This document shows positions 15,647 to 22,911 of a stretch of 25,688 bases of DNA, one piece after another. The translations under genes were made by a program, and so were the position numbers. Within the stretch, counting starts at the first letter, position 1. Every line of letters starts with the position of its first letter. The notes under the pieces were generated by a model. It saw only the letters and a list, made by a program, of their open reading frames with translations, did no database searches and was not told where the DNA came from. Source of the DNA: an uncultured Alphaproteobacteria bacterium (GTDB lineage: Bacteria; Pseudomonadota; Alphaproteobacteria; Rhizobiales; Beijerinckiaceae); NCBI GenBank assembly GCA_937903315.1, contig CALCZO010000087.1:1-25688 (forward strand). The letters are read 5' to 3'.

Positions 15647-17569
15647 TTGCGCAAGCCGTTCAGTTGGAAAAAGTCGGCCATCATCGTTCATGACCTTGTC
15701 ATGACGGCGCTGGCGGCTGTTCTCAGCATCCTGCTGCGCTTCAACGAATTCGAGCAGGCTGGCCGGCTCGATTCGCTGATGATCGTGCTGCCGTGGTTCC
15801 TCGCCTATGCCGCGCTCGTCTACCTGTTCTTCGGGCTCTACAAGTCGAAGTGGCGCTTTGCCTCGATCCCCGACCTGATGGCGATCGCCAAATCCGCCGG
15901 CGTGCTTACCGTCTCTGCGATGGTGATTGACTACGTTCTGGTCGGACGCGAGTTCTACGGCTTTTATTATTTTGGCCGCCAGACCATCCTGATTTTCGCG
16001 CTGCTGCTGATGGCGCTGCTCGGCGGTCCGCGCATGGCCTACCGGGCGTGGAAGGACAGCCGCCGCAAGAGTGCGAGCGCCGCCAACCCGGCTGCCCCCG
16101 CGCTGCTGGTCGGCCGCTCCAACGAGATCGAAATCGCGCTGCGCGCGCTGGAAACCGGCACGCTGGCCGGCATTGCGCCGAAAGCGATTCTCTCGCCGCG
16201 CCGGGCTGATCACGACCAGTCGATCCGCGGGGTGCCGGTGGCCGGTTCGCCCGATCAGCTGGAGGATGTCGCCGCCGATTTTGCCGCGCAGGGAACGCCG
16301 ATCCGCCGCCTCGTCGTCATGCCCTCGGCGCTGACGTCCGATGGCAATCCCGACCAGCTGTTCCAGAGCGCCCGGCGGCTGGGGCTGACGCTGTCGCGCT
16401 TCCAGTCGATCGACGGTGAGGCCGCGCGCATCGCTCCGGTCAACATCGAGGACCTGCTCCTGCGCCCGTCGGTGCATATCGATCTGCCGCGCCTGTCGGG
16501 CTTTCTCAAGGGCAAGCGCGTCATCGTCACCGGTGGTGGCGGGTCGATCGGGTCGGAGGTCTGCCTCAAGGCCGCCGGCTTTGGTGCGTCTGCAATCCTG
16601 GTGCTTGAGAATTCCGAACCGGCGCTGCATGCGATTACCGAACTGCTGATCACCGCGTCCGGTCGCCTCTCCGTCAGCGGCCATATCTGCGATGTGCGCG
16701 ACCGCGACCGGCTGTTCGGCCTGATCGCCGATTTCAAGCCGGACGTCGTGTTTCATGCCGCTGCCCTCAAGCATGTGCCCTACCTCGAGCAGGACTGGGG
16801 CGAGGGCATCCGCACCAACGTGACCGGATCGATCAATGTCGCCGACGCCGCGGTTGCCGCCGGGGTCGAGGCGTTCGTGATGATCTCGACCGACAAGGCG
16901 ATCGAGCCGGCCTCGATGCTGGGCGCCACCAAGCGATTTGCCGAAATCTATACCGAGGCGGTCGACGAGGAGTTGCGCCGCAAGGGCGCGGCCACCCGGC
17001 TGATTTCGGTCCGGTTCGGCAATGTGCTGGGCTCGAACGGGTCCGTCGTGCCCAAGTTCAAGGCGCAGATCGAGCGCGGCGGGCCGCTGACGGTCACCCA
17101 TCCCGACATGGTGCGGTTCTTCATGACGGTGAGCGAGGCCGCTGACCTTGTGCTGACTGCCGCGACCCATGCCCGCGACGGAAACGCGACGGTGCGCGCC
17201 TCGACCTATGTGCTCCAGATGGGCCAGCCGGTCAGGATCGTCGATCTTGCCGAGCGGATGGTCCGACTCTCCGGGTTCGAGCCGGGCGTCGATATCGAGA
17301 TCCGCTACACGGGTGTGCGGCCCGGCGAACGGCTCAACGAAATCCTGTTCGCCAAGGACGAGACCAAGGTCGATGTCGGCGTCGAGGGCGTGCTCGCAGC
17401 GCAGACTGTAGGCGCGTCGCTGCCGGTGATTGCGGGCTGGGTTGCCGCGCTCGATGCCGCTTTGGCCGCAGGCGATCGCGCAGCCGCCGAAGCGGTGTTC
17501 CGTCAGGCCATCCCGACCTTCAACATCACCGTCCGGGCGGACGAAGCAGGCGCTCCAGACGCGCCCTGA
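15647..17569 (+). CDS. Membrane nucleotide-sugar 4,6-dehydratase, CapD/WbpM-like
   Basis: Proteins of this family convert UDP-N-acetylglucosamine to a 4-keto-6-deoxy sugar for O-antigen or capsule. The 640 residues begin with four membrane segments (about 11-31, 44-64, 78-99, 112-127). A Rossmann-like CoA-binding region follows at about 150-270, then an extended SDR domain with the NAD motif TGGGGSIGSE at 295-304, CDVRDRDRL, HAAALKHVPYLE and STDKAIEPASMLGATKR. Lys429 is the catalytic lysine. The family usually has Met four residues before it; here that position is Leu425, with Met one place earlier. The start is a TTG at 15647 after AGGATC; the next internal ATG would cut the first membrane segment. 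Its 3' end overlaps the facing epimerase gene by 44 bp. Confidence 0.9.
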   Translation: MRKPFSWKKSAIIVHDLVMTALAAVLSILLRFNEFEQAGRLDSLMIVLPWFLAYAALVYLFFGLYKSKWRFASIPDLMAIAKSAGVLTVSAMVIDYVLVGREFYGFYYFGRQTILIFALLLMALLGGPRMAYRAWKDSRRKSASAANPAAPALLVGRSNEIEIALRALETGTLAGIAPKAILSPRRADHDQSIRGVPVAGSPDQLEDVAADFAAQGTPIRRLVVMPSALTSDGNPDQLFQSARRLGLTLSRFQSIDGEAARIAPVNIEDLLLRPSVHIDLPRLSGFLKGKRVIVTGGGGSIGSEVCLKAAGFGASAILVLENSEPALHAITELLITASGRLSVSGHICDVRDRDRLFGLIADFKPDVVFHAAALKHVPYLEQDWGEGIRTNVTGSINVADAAVAAGVEAFVMISTDKAIEPASMLGATKRFAEIYTEAVDEELRRKGAATRLISVRFGNVLGSNGSVVPKFKAQIERGGPLTVTHPDMVRFFMTVSEAADLVLTAATHARDGNATVRASTYVLQMGQPVRIVDLAERMVRLSGFEPGVDIEIRYTGVRPGERLNEILFAKDETKVDVGVEGVLAAQTVGASLPVIAGWVAALDAALAAGDRAAAEAVFRQAIPTFNITVRADEAGAPDAP

Positions 17570-18458
17570 GGCCGGACGGTGCAGGGATGCCGAGGGCGGT
17601 CAGACCCTCGGATCGCGCCACCAGTGCGCCGCCGATCCGCTGCCACAGGTCGTCGCGGCCGATCATCCGGAATGGCAGCCGCAGCAGCGTTTCAGGCAGT
17701 GCAAACAGCATCGGTGCCCGGCCGGAGCCACGACGCAGCGCAGCGACGATCTCTCCGATCGTCAGCGCCGCGCCATCGGCAAGGATCAGCACCTGCCCCG
17801 CCATGGCTGGATCATCGATCGCCCTGATCGTCAGCGCGACCACATCGTCGAGACTGACCATCGAGCGTCGTGCCGCCAGCCCGGCCAGCGGCAACGGCAA
17901 CGGCAGGCGGGCGAGCCGCGCCAGCAGCCGGAGATTGCCCTTCGGCGCGTTACCGACGATCAGCACAGGCCGCAGCGTGACGTACGGCACGTCCGAGGCG
18001 GCCAGTGCCTGTTCGCCCGCCAGCTTGGCCCGGCCATAGGCATCGGTCGGTCGCGGTGCGGAGGCTTCTGTCTGGACGTCCGGCGCGCTTGGCCCGCATT
18101 GCGCCCGGATCGATGACAGGAAGACAATCCGCTTCACTCCGGCAATCCGTGCGGCATCGCCCAGTCCCGCCACGGCGCGATGGTTGACGGAGTCGTAGTG
18201 ATCGTCCGTCACATCCGGGCCGATATGGGCAATGGCCGCCAGATGGATCACCGTTCCGATGCCGTCCAGCGCGGTCAGCCAGCCGTCCTGGTCAAGGGTC
18301 TCGATCGCCGCCGTCCGGCGCTGGATCACCCCGGCGGGCAGATCATCGACAAAGCGGCGGACCAGTGCCACCACCGGCCGGTCTCCGTCGGCCAGCGCCG
18401 CGATCACCGCGCGGCCGACAAATCCCGTCGCGCCGGTGACGAGGATTGCCCCGCTCAT
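17526..18458 (-). CDS. Extended-SDR NAD-dependent sugar epimerase/dehydratase
   Basis: This probably acts on a nucleotide- or lipid-linked sugar. The 310 residues have the NAD-binding TGATGFVG at 8-15, VIHLAAIAHIG at about 70-80, catalytic Ser in LSSIRA (115-116) and the Tyr141-x3-Lys145 pair in YGRAK. It resembles the WbpV/Gne-like epimerases often found beside WbpL-type transferases. The ATG at 18458 overlaps the stop of the preceding transferase gene (ATGA), so it is the last gene of a three-gene minus-strand operon. Its C-terminal coding region overlaps the 3' end of the opposing dehydratase gene. The C-terminus is basic (RLERLLRPPGR). The exact sugar cannot be told. Confidence 0.85.
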   Translation of the reverse strand: MSGAILVTGATGFVGRAVIAALADGDRPVVALVRRFVDDLPAGVIQRRTAAIETLDQDGWLTALDGIGTVIHLAAIAHIGPDVTDDHYDSVNHRAVAGLGDAARIAGVKRIVFLSSIRAQCGPSAPDVQTEASAPRPTDAYGRAKLAGEQALAASDVPYVTLRPVLIVGNAPKGNLRLLARLARLPLPLPLAGLAARRSMVSLDDVVALTIRAIDDPAMAGQVLILADGAALTIGEIVAALRRGSGRAPMLFALPETLLRLPFRMIGRDDLWQRIGGALVARSEGLTALGIPAPSGLRARLERLLRPPGR

Positions 18459-19495
18459 CGACCAGCGGCCCGGAAGCGTCGCATCAGCAAAAGGGTCGCC
18501 GCCAGACCGATGAGCACGAGGCCGGCATCGATGACCGTGGTCTGCGACACGATGGCAGCCAGCGCCAGCACAGCCAGCCCGATGTTCAGCCCCAGCACCT
18601 GGCGCGTCACGTCCGGCGCGGACATGCCGCCGTCGACCGCGTTCTGATAAGCATGGCGGCGATGGGCCGCGAGCACGTTCTGCCGGTTGGCCAGACCCTT
18701 GAGCAGTGTCTGGGTCGCATCGGCGAGGAAATACATCGGCAGCAGCACCGCAGCGGCGATGCTGACCCGCGCGGCGAGTTCGAACATCAGCGCTGCCATG
18801 AACAGCCCGATCGGCAGGCTGCCGACATCGCCGAGAAACAGCCGTGCCGGATGGCGGTTGAAGGGAGCAAAGCCGAGCATGGCGCCCGCCAGCGCGGCGG
18901 CGACGATCCCGCCAAGCGGGGAGACGATGCCGAGTGCGGCAAGCACGGCGACGGTCGCGGACAACGGCACCGCTTCGGCAACCACGATCCCGTCGATGCC
19001 GTCCATGAAATTGGTCAGGTTGACGAACCAGACGCCGGCCACCACGGCGATAGCCCGCTCTGCCGCCATCGGCAGGGCCTCGACAATGCGCCAGTCCTCC
19101 GGCGCGCCGAACACCACAAGGCCGACCAGAACCGCCTGCATCGCCAGCCGCGACAGGGCGGGCAGGGGGCGGATGTCATCGGCCGCGCCCATCAGCGCCA
19201 TGGCAACGGCGGAGGCGACGAGCAGCATGTAGTAGACCCGGAACGCGGCCTCCTTGGCGGCCGCAAGACCGGTCAGGAATGCCAGCAGTGTCACCAGTAT
19301 AACCGCCAGCACCACCGGAGCACCACCGCCCTGCGGCGTCGGGACCCGGTGGCTCGACCGGGCGTTCGGCCGCGACAGGGCATAGCGCGCGAACAGCGGC
19401 ATCAACGTCGGAATGGCTGCATAGACCAGAATCCCGGCCGAGAGCGCGGCCACCAGCAGCGGCAGGATGCTGCGGAGCAGGCTTGCGTCAGACAT
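18455..19495 (-). CDS. Polyprenyl-phosphate sugar-1-phosphate transferase, MraY/WecA/WbpL family
   Basis: This inner-membrane glycosyltransferase (family 4) moves a sugar-1-phosphate from a UDP-sugar to undecaprenyl phosphate, the first step of O-antigen or exopolysaccharide assembly. The 346 residues form about ten or eleven membrane helices. The cytosolic motifs are present: SSHRVPTPQGGG at 47-58, Asp106-Asp107 in GAADD, NFMDGIDG at 162-169, LGDVGS at 221-226 and HRRHAY at 278-283. These match the WecA/WbpL branch better than MraY. The ATG at 19495 overlaps the end of the UDP-glucuronate epimerase gene by 8 bp; a longer reading frame upstream lies inside that gene and was rejected. Its own stop overlaps the next start. 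Confidence 0.93.
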   Translation of the reverse strand: MSDASLLRSILPLLVAALSAGILVYAAIPTLMPLFARYALSRPNARSSHRVPTPQGGGAPVVLAVILVTLLAFLTGLAAAKEAAFRVYYMLLVASAVAMALMGAADDIRPLPALSRLAMQAVLVGLVVFGAPEDWRIVEALPMAAERAIAVVAGVWFVNLTNFMDGIDGIVVAEAVPLSATVAVLAALGIVSPLGGIVAAALAGAMLGFAPFNRHPARLFLGDVGSLPIGLFMAALMFELAARVSIAAAVLLPMYFLADATQTLLKGLANRQNVLAAHRRHAYQNAVDGGMSAPDVTRQVLGLNIGLAVLALAAIVSQTTVIDAGLVLIGLAATLLLMRRFRAAGR

Positions 19496-20498
19496 GGTGA
19501 TACCCGCGATACCAGGCGACGAACCGGCCGATCCCCTCATCGAGTGTTGTCGTCGGCCGATAGCCCGCGACCGCGGACAGGGCGTCGATGTTGGCGTAGG
19601 TTTCCACCACATCGCCCGGCTGGGCCGGAATCAGCCGTGTGTCGAGCGGCTTGCCGGTGTGCTTTTCAATCAGGGCAACCAGAGTCGCCAGCGTCTCGGG
19701 CCGGTTGTTGCCGATATTGAAGAGCCGATAGGGCGCGCTGGAGCGTGCCGGGTGCGGCTGGCCTGCGTCATAGGCAGGATCAGGGGCGGGCGGCCGGTCG
19801 ATCACGCCGGTGATGCCGCTGACAATATCGTCGACATAGGTGAAGTCGCGCTTCTGCTGGCCGTGATTGTAGAGATCAACCGTCCGGCCCTCGAAGGCGG
19901 CGCGGGTGAAGCTGTAGATGGCCATGTCCGGCCGGCCCCATGGGCCATAGACGGTGAAGAACCGCAGGCCCGTTACGGGCAGCGCGAACAGATGGGCATA
20001 GCTGTGCGCCATCATCTCGTTCGCCTTCTTGGTCGCGGCATAAAGGCTGGCGGGATGGTCCGTCTCCTGCCCCTCGCCGAACGGCTGGTCCGGCGTCAGG
20101 CCATAGACCGAACTGGTCGACGCAAAGACAAGGTGGCGGGCGTGGACGGCGCGCGCGCCTTCCAAAACGTTGAGAAACCCGACCAGATTGGCGTCGGCAT
20201 AGTCATGGGGATGGCCGATGCCGTGGCGCACGCCCGCCTGCGCCGCCAGATGCACGATGGTCCGCGATCCCGCTTCGGCAAACAGCCGCGTCATGGCCGA
20301 GCGGTCGGCAATATCCGCCTCGACGAATGAAAAGCCGGGTCGTGCGGCAAGCTGCGCGAGGCGGGCGCGCTTGAGCGCAGGGTCGTAATAGGCGTTGAGA
20401 TTGTCGACGCCGATCACCGGCCGGCCGGCAGCGATGAGGCGTGCGGCCAGATGATAGCCGATGAAGCCCGCAGCTCCCGTCACCAGAACCGGTTCCAT
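19488..20498 (-). CDS. UDP-glucuronate 4-epimerase
   Basis: The product probably interconverts UDP-glucuronate and UDP-galacturonate, supplying acidic sugars for surface polysaccharide (LspL/Cap1J-type enzymes). The 336 residues have the NAD motif TGAAGFIG at 7-14, the GVDNLNAYYDPALK stretch characteristic of UDP-glucuronate epimerases at about 30-43, HLAAQAGVRHGI, STSSVYG near 128-133 and the Tyr153-x3-Lys157 pair in YAATKKANE. The RFFTVYGPWGRPDMA segment is also typical. The ATG at 20498 follows an AAGGCGGGG site. It leads the minus-strand sugar operon and is separated from the divergent GMC gene by 169 bp. Assignment to uronate over neutral UDP-sugars rests on family motifs. Confidence 0.88.
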   Translation of the reverse strand: MEPVLVTGAAGFIGYHLAARLIAAGRPVIGVDNLNAYYDPALKRARLAQLAARPGFSFVEADIADRSAMTRLFAEAGSRTIVHLAAQAGVRHGIGHPHDYADANLVGFLNVLEGARAVHARHLVFASTSSVYGLTPDQPFGEGQETDHPASLYAATKKANEMMAHSYAHLFALPVTGLRFFTVYGPWGRPDMAIYSFTRAAFEGRTVDLYNHGQQKRDFTYVDDIVSGITGVIDRPPAPDPAYDAGQPHPARSSAPYRLFNIGNNRPETLATLVALIEKHTGKPLDTRLIPAQPGDVVETYANIDALSAVAGYRPTTTLDEGIGRFVAWYRGYHHV

Positions 20499-20595
20499 AC
20501 CCCGCCTTCGCGCCGTTCGATTGCCCCTCTGCCCATTGCAGATCATCCCCTGCACCGCAAGATGGGTCGGCGTCAAATTGACCGCCTGCAACCGG

Positions 20596-20623
20596 TTGCG
20601 CCGTGTCGTGTGGCGGCTAAGAT
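20596..20623 (+). promoter_or_regulatory. Candidate promoter for the GMC oxidoreductase-mmcB operon
   Basis: TTGCGC (20596-20601) and TAAGAT (20618-20623) are 16 bp apart in the divergent intergenic region, about 45 bp before the ATG. No equally good promoter was found on the opposite strand for the UDP-glucuronate epimerase gene. Confidence 0.35.
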
Positions 20624-20667
20624 CGCGCCGCGCCGGGGTGTGGCGCGGATGAGTTCAGGATTGCCCT

Positions 20668-22293
20668 ATGACCGCTGCTTCCGATGCTGCCGACCGTTTC
20701 GACTATATCATCATCGGGGCGGGCTCGGCCGGGTCCGTTCTTGCCAACCGGCTCAGCGCCAATCCCTCGACGCGCGTCCTCGTGCTGGAAGCCGGCGGCA
20801 ACGACAACTGGATCTGGTTCCACATCCCCGTGGGCTATCTGTTCGCCATCGGCAATCCGCGCTCGGACTGGTGCCTCAGGACGACGCCGCAGAAAGGGCT
20901 GAACGGTCGCGACATCGCCTATCCGCGTGGCAAGGCGATCGGCGGCTCGTCGTCGATCAACGCCATGCTCTATCTGCGCGGGCAGGCGGCCGACTATGAC
21001 GGCTGGCGCCAGATGGGCCTGACCGGCTGGGGTTGGGACGATGTCCTGCCGCTGTTCAAGGGACACGAGCGCCACTTTCTCGGCGCCAGCGCCCATCACG
21101 GCGGCGACGGTCCGCTCTCGGTCGACAAGGCCCGCGCCCGCTGGGACATTCTCGATGCCTGGCGTGATGCGGCGGTGTTCGAGGGCATTCCGAAAACCGA
21201 CGATTTCAATCGCGGTGACAATCTCGGCTCGTCGTATTTCCAGCTGACCCAGCAGGGTGGCCTCAGGTGCAGCGCGGCCAAAGCATTTCTCAAGCCGGTG
21301 CTGAACCGTCCTAACCTCAGACTCGAACTCAACGCCCACGTCCGCAAGCTGGTCCTGGACGGGCGCAAGGTCACGGGTGTCGCCTATCGCCGTGACGGCG
21401 TCGAGCGCACCGCCCATTGCTCGGGAGAGGTCATTCTTGCCGCCGGCGCGGTGATGACGCCGCAGTTGCTCGAACTCTCGGGCATCGGGCGGGGAGAGGT
21501 GCTGTCGAAGCTCGGCGTGCCGGTCGTCAACGAATTGCCCGGCGTCGGCGAGAACCTTCAGGACCATCTCCAGCTCCGGCCGATGTTCAAGGTCGAGGGC
21601 GTCAAGACCCTGAACGAGATGGACCAGTCGCTGATCCAGAAAGCGTGGATGGCGCTCGAATTCGCGCTGTTCCGGAAAGGGCCGCTGACCATGCCGCCCT
21701 CGCAGGTCGGCGCGTTCGGCCGCTCGTCGGCTGACTACGCCACGCCGAATGTCGAATTCCATGTTCAGCCGCTCTCGCTCGACCGGTTCGGCGAGCCGCT
21801 GCATAAGTTTCCGGCCTTCACGACTTCGATCTGCAACCTGCGCCCGACCAGCCGCGGATCGATCCATGCCGCCGCGCCCGATCCGTTCACGCCGCCTCTG
21901 ATCGATCCCAACTACCTCTCGACCGATGAGGACCGCCAGGTGGCAGTCGACAGTCTGCGGCTGGCCCGCCGCATTGCCGAGGCCGAGCCGTTGCGGCGCT
22001 ACAACCCGCGCGAATTCCTGCCCGGCCCGCATTTGCAGAATGATGACGAGCTGGTGAAGGGAGCCGGCGATTGCGGAACGACCATCTTCCACCCGGTCGG
22101 CACTGCGAAAATGGGTCTCGACAGCGACCCGATGGCGGTCACGAATGCTCGCCTCCAGGTGCGCGGCATGGACAACCTGCGCGTCATCGATGCCTCGATC
22201 ATGCCGCGGATTGTGTCGGGCAACACCAATGCGCCCTCGATCATGATCGGCGAGAAGGGCGCTGCGATGGTGCTGGAGGACGCCCGACGTTGA
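20668..22293 (+). CDS. GMC-family FAD-dependent oxidoreductase (choline/alcohol dehydrogenase-like)
   Basis: Such flavoproteins oxidise primary alcohols such as choline or longer-chain alcohols. The 541 residues show the FAD motif GAGSAG at 17-22 with LVLEAGG after it, the GMC signature around PRGKAIGGSSSINAMLYLRG at about 90-109, the second signature GAVMTPQLLELSGIG, and the C-terminal catalytic pair His475 (HPVGTAKMG) and Asn519 (NTNAPS). The sequence fits the broad BetA/AlkJ group. It lacks the betaine-aldehyde dehydrogenase and BetI neighbours expected for a choline pathway, so the substrate is open. AGGA lies 7 bp before the ATG at 20668. The stop codon overlaps the start of the mmcB-like gene (TGATG). 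Confidence 0.93.
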   Translation: MTAASDAADRFDYIIIGAGSAGSVLANRLSANPSTRVLVLEAGGNDNWIWFHIPVGYLFAIGNPRSDWCLRTTPQKGLNGRDIAYPRGKAIGGSSSINAMLYLRGQAADYDGWRQMGLTGWGWDDVLPLFKGHERHFLGASAHHGGDGPLSVDKARARWDILDAWRDAAVFEGIPKTDDFNRGDNLGSSYFQLTQQGGLRCSAAKAFLKPVLNRPNLRLELNAHVRKLVLDGRKVTGVAYRRDGVERTAHCSGEVILAAGAVMTPQLLELSGIGRGEVLSKLGVPVVNELPGVGENLQDHLQLRPMFKVEGVKTLNEMDQSLIQKAWMALEFALFRKGPLTMPPSQVGAFGRSSADYATPNVEFHVQPLSLDRFGEPLHKFPAFTTSICNLRPTSRGSIHAAAPDPFTPPLIDPNYLSTDEDRQVAVDSLRLARRIAEAEPLRRYNPREFLPGPHLQNDDELVKGAGDCGTTIFHPVGTAKMGLDSDPMAVTNARLQVRGMDNLRVIDASIMPRIVSGNTNAPSIMIGEKGAAMVLEDARR

Positions 22294-22766
22294 TGGCAAA
22301 CGGGGGTGGCGTCCTTGGCGTCGACGGGCGGCAGTCGGAGGCCGCTGCGGCAATCGGGCGCGGGACGCACCGGTTGCTGCGCTCGCTCGGCTTCAACTGC
22401 CTGCCCGAGGTCGTGCTGCGCTCGGGACGGCGGGCCGATCTTGTTGCCGTCAATGCCCGCGGGATCATCTGGATCGTTGAAATCAAGAGTTCCGTTGCCG
22501 ACTTCCGCGCCGATCACAAATGGCAGGACTATCAATGCCATTGCGATGGTCTGCTGTTTGCGACCTCGCCTGCGGTGCCGGAGGTGATTTTCCCGCCTGA
22601 TGCCGGTCTGATCGTTGCCGATCCGTATGGCGGCAGCCTGATCCGTCCGGCTCCCGCCTGCCCGCTGCCCTCTGCCACCCGGCGCGAGATGCTGCTCCGA
22701 TTTGCCTTGACCGCAGCGGACCGCCTGCATCGACTGACTGATCCGACGGCAGCAGAACTGATATGA
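22293..22766 (+). CDS. mmcB: MmcB-like DNA repair protein
   Basis: MmcB-family proteins (COG5321, Pfam MmcB-like) are linked to mitomycin C resistance in Caulobacter. The 157-residue protein has the family core: GRGTHRLLRSLGF, PEVVLRSGRRADLVAV, WIVEIKSSVADFRADHKWQDY and CDGLLFATSP. Glu39, Asp49 and the Glu63-x-Lys65 pair form a PD-(D/E)xK-like nuclease pattern, which is my inference. The ATG at 22293 shares bases with the stop of the GMC gene, so translation is probably coupled; longer readings of this frame lie inside that gene. No GTTC-N7-GTTC LexA box was seen just upstream, though the Caulobacter gene is reported to be SOS-controlled. Confidence 0.85.
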   Translation: MANGGGVLGVDGRQSEAAAAIGRGTHRLLRSLGFNCLPEVVLRSGRRADLVAVNARGIIWIVEIKSSVADFRADHKWQDYQCHCDGLLFATSPAVPEVIFPPDAGLIVADPYGGSLIRPAPACPLPSATRREMLLRFALTAADRLHRLTDPTAAELI

Positions 22767-22789
22767 TGAATCCCTGATTGTGGGAATCA
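22767..22789 (+). other. Imperfect hairpin after mmcB
   Basis: TGAATCCC (22767-22774) pairs with GGGAATCA (22782-22789) with one mismatch over a 7-base loop, immediately after the mmcB stop codon. It could end transcription of the GMC-mmcB unit. There is no T-run after it, so the call is weak. Confidence 0.25.
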
Positions 22790-22797
22790 TGCTATAT

Positions 22798-22807
22798 CTG
22801 CATGCAG
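22798..22807. promoter_or_regulatory. Palindrome CTGCATGCAG upstream of the peptide transporter
   Basis: A perfect 10-bp palindrome lies in the AT-richer 145-bp gap before the oligopeptide-binding-protein gene and next to TATATC (22793-22798). It could be an operator half-site or chance. No convincing -35/-10 pair was found in the gap. Confidence 0.25.
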
Positions 22808-22911
22808 TAAAGCGCATTTGAATGAGCCGGAAGGGATTTTGATTTGCGGACTGTGCAGAAATGCCGTCCTTGTCAGGTCCTATGCCGGCTTGTGGTGATG
22901 AGGACAAGGCG

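Noticed and set aside
20499..20591. N-terminal extension of the UDP-glucuronate epimerase up to 20591
   Set aside because: The extra residues are not family-like, and the ATG at 20498 has a good ribosome site and begins directly at the NAD-binding fold.
22071..22292. Longer version of the mmcB-like gene starting inside the GMC gene
   Set aside because: The added sequence is an out-of-frame reading of the conserved GMC C-terminus; the TGATG junction gives the natural start.
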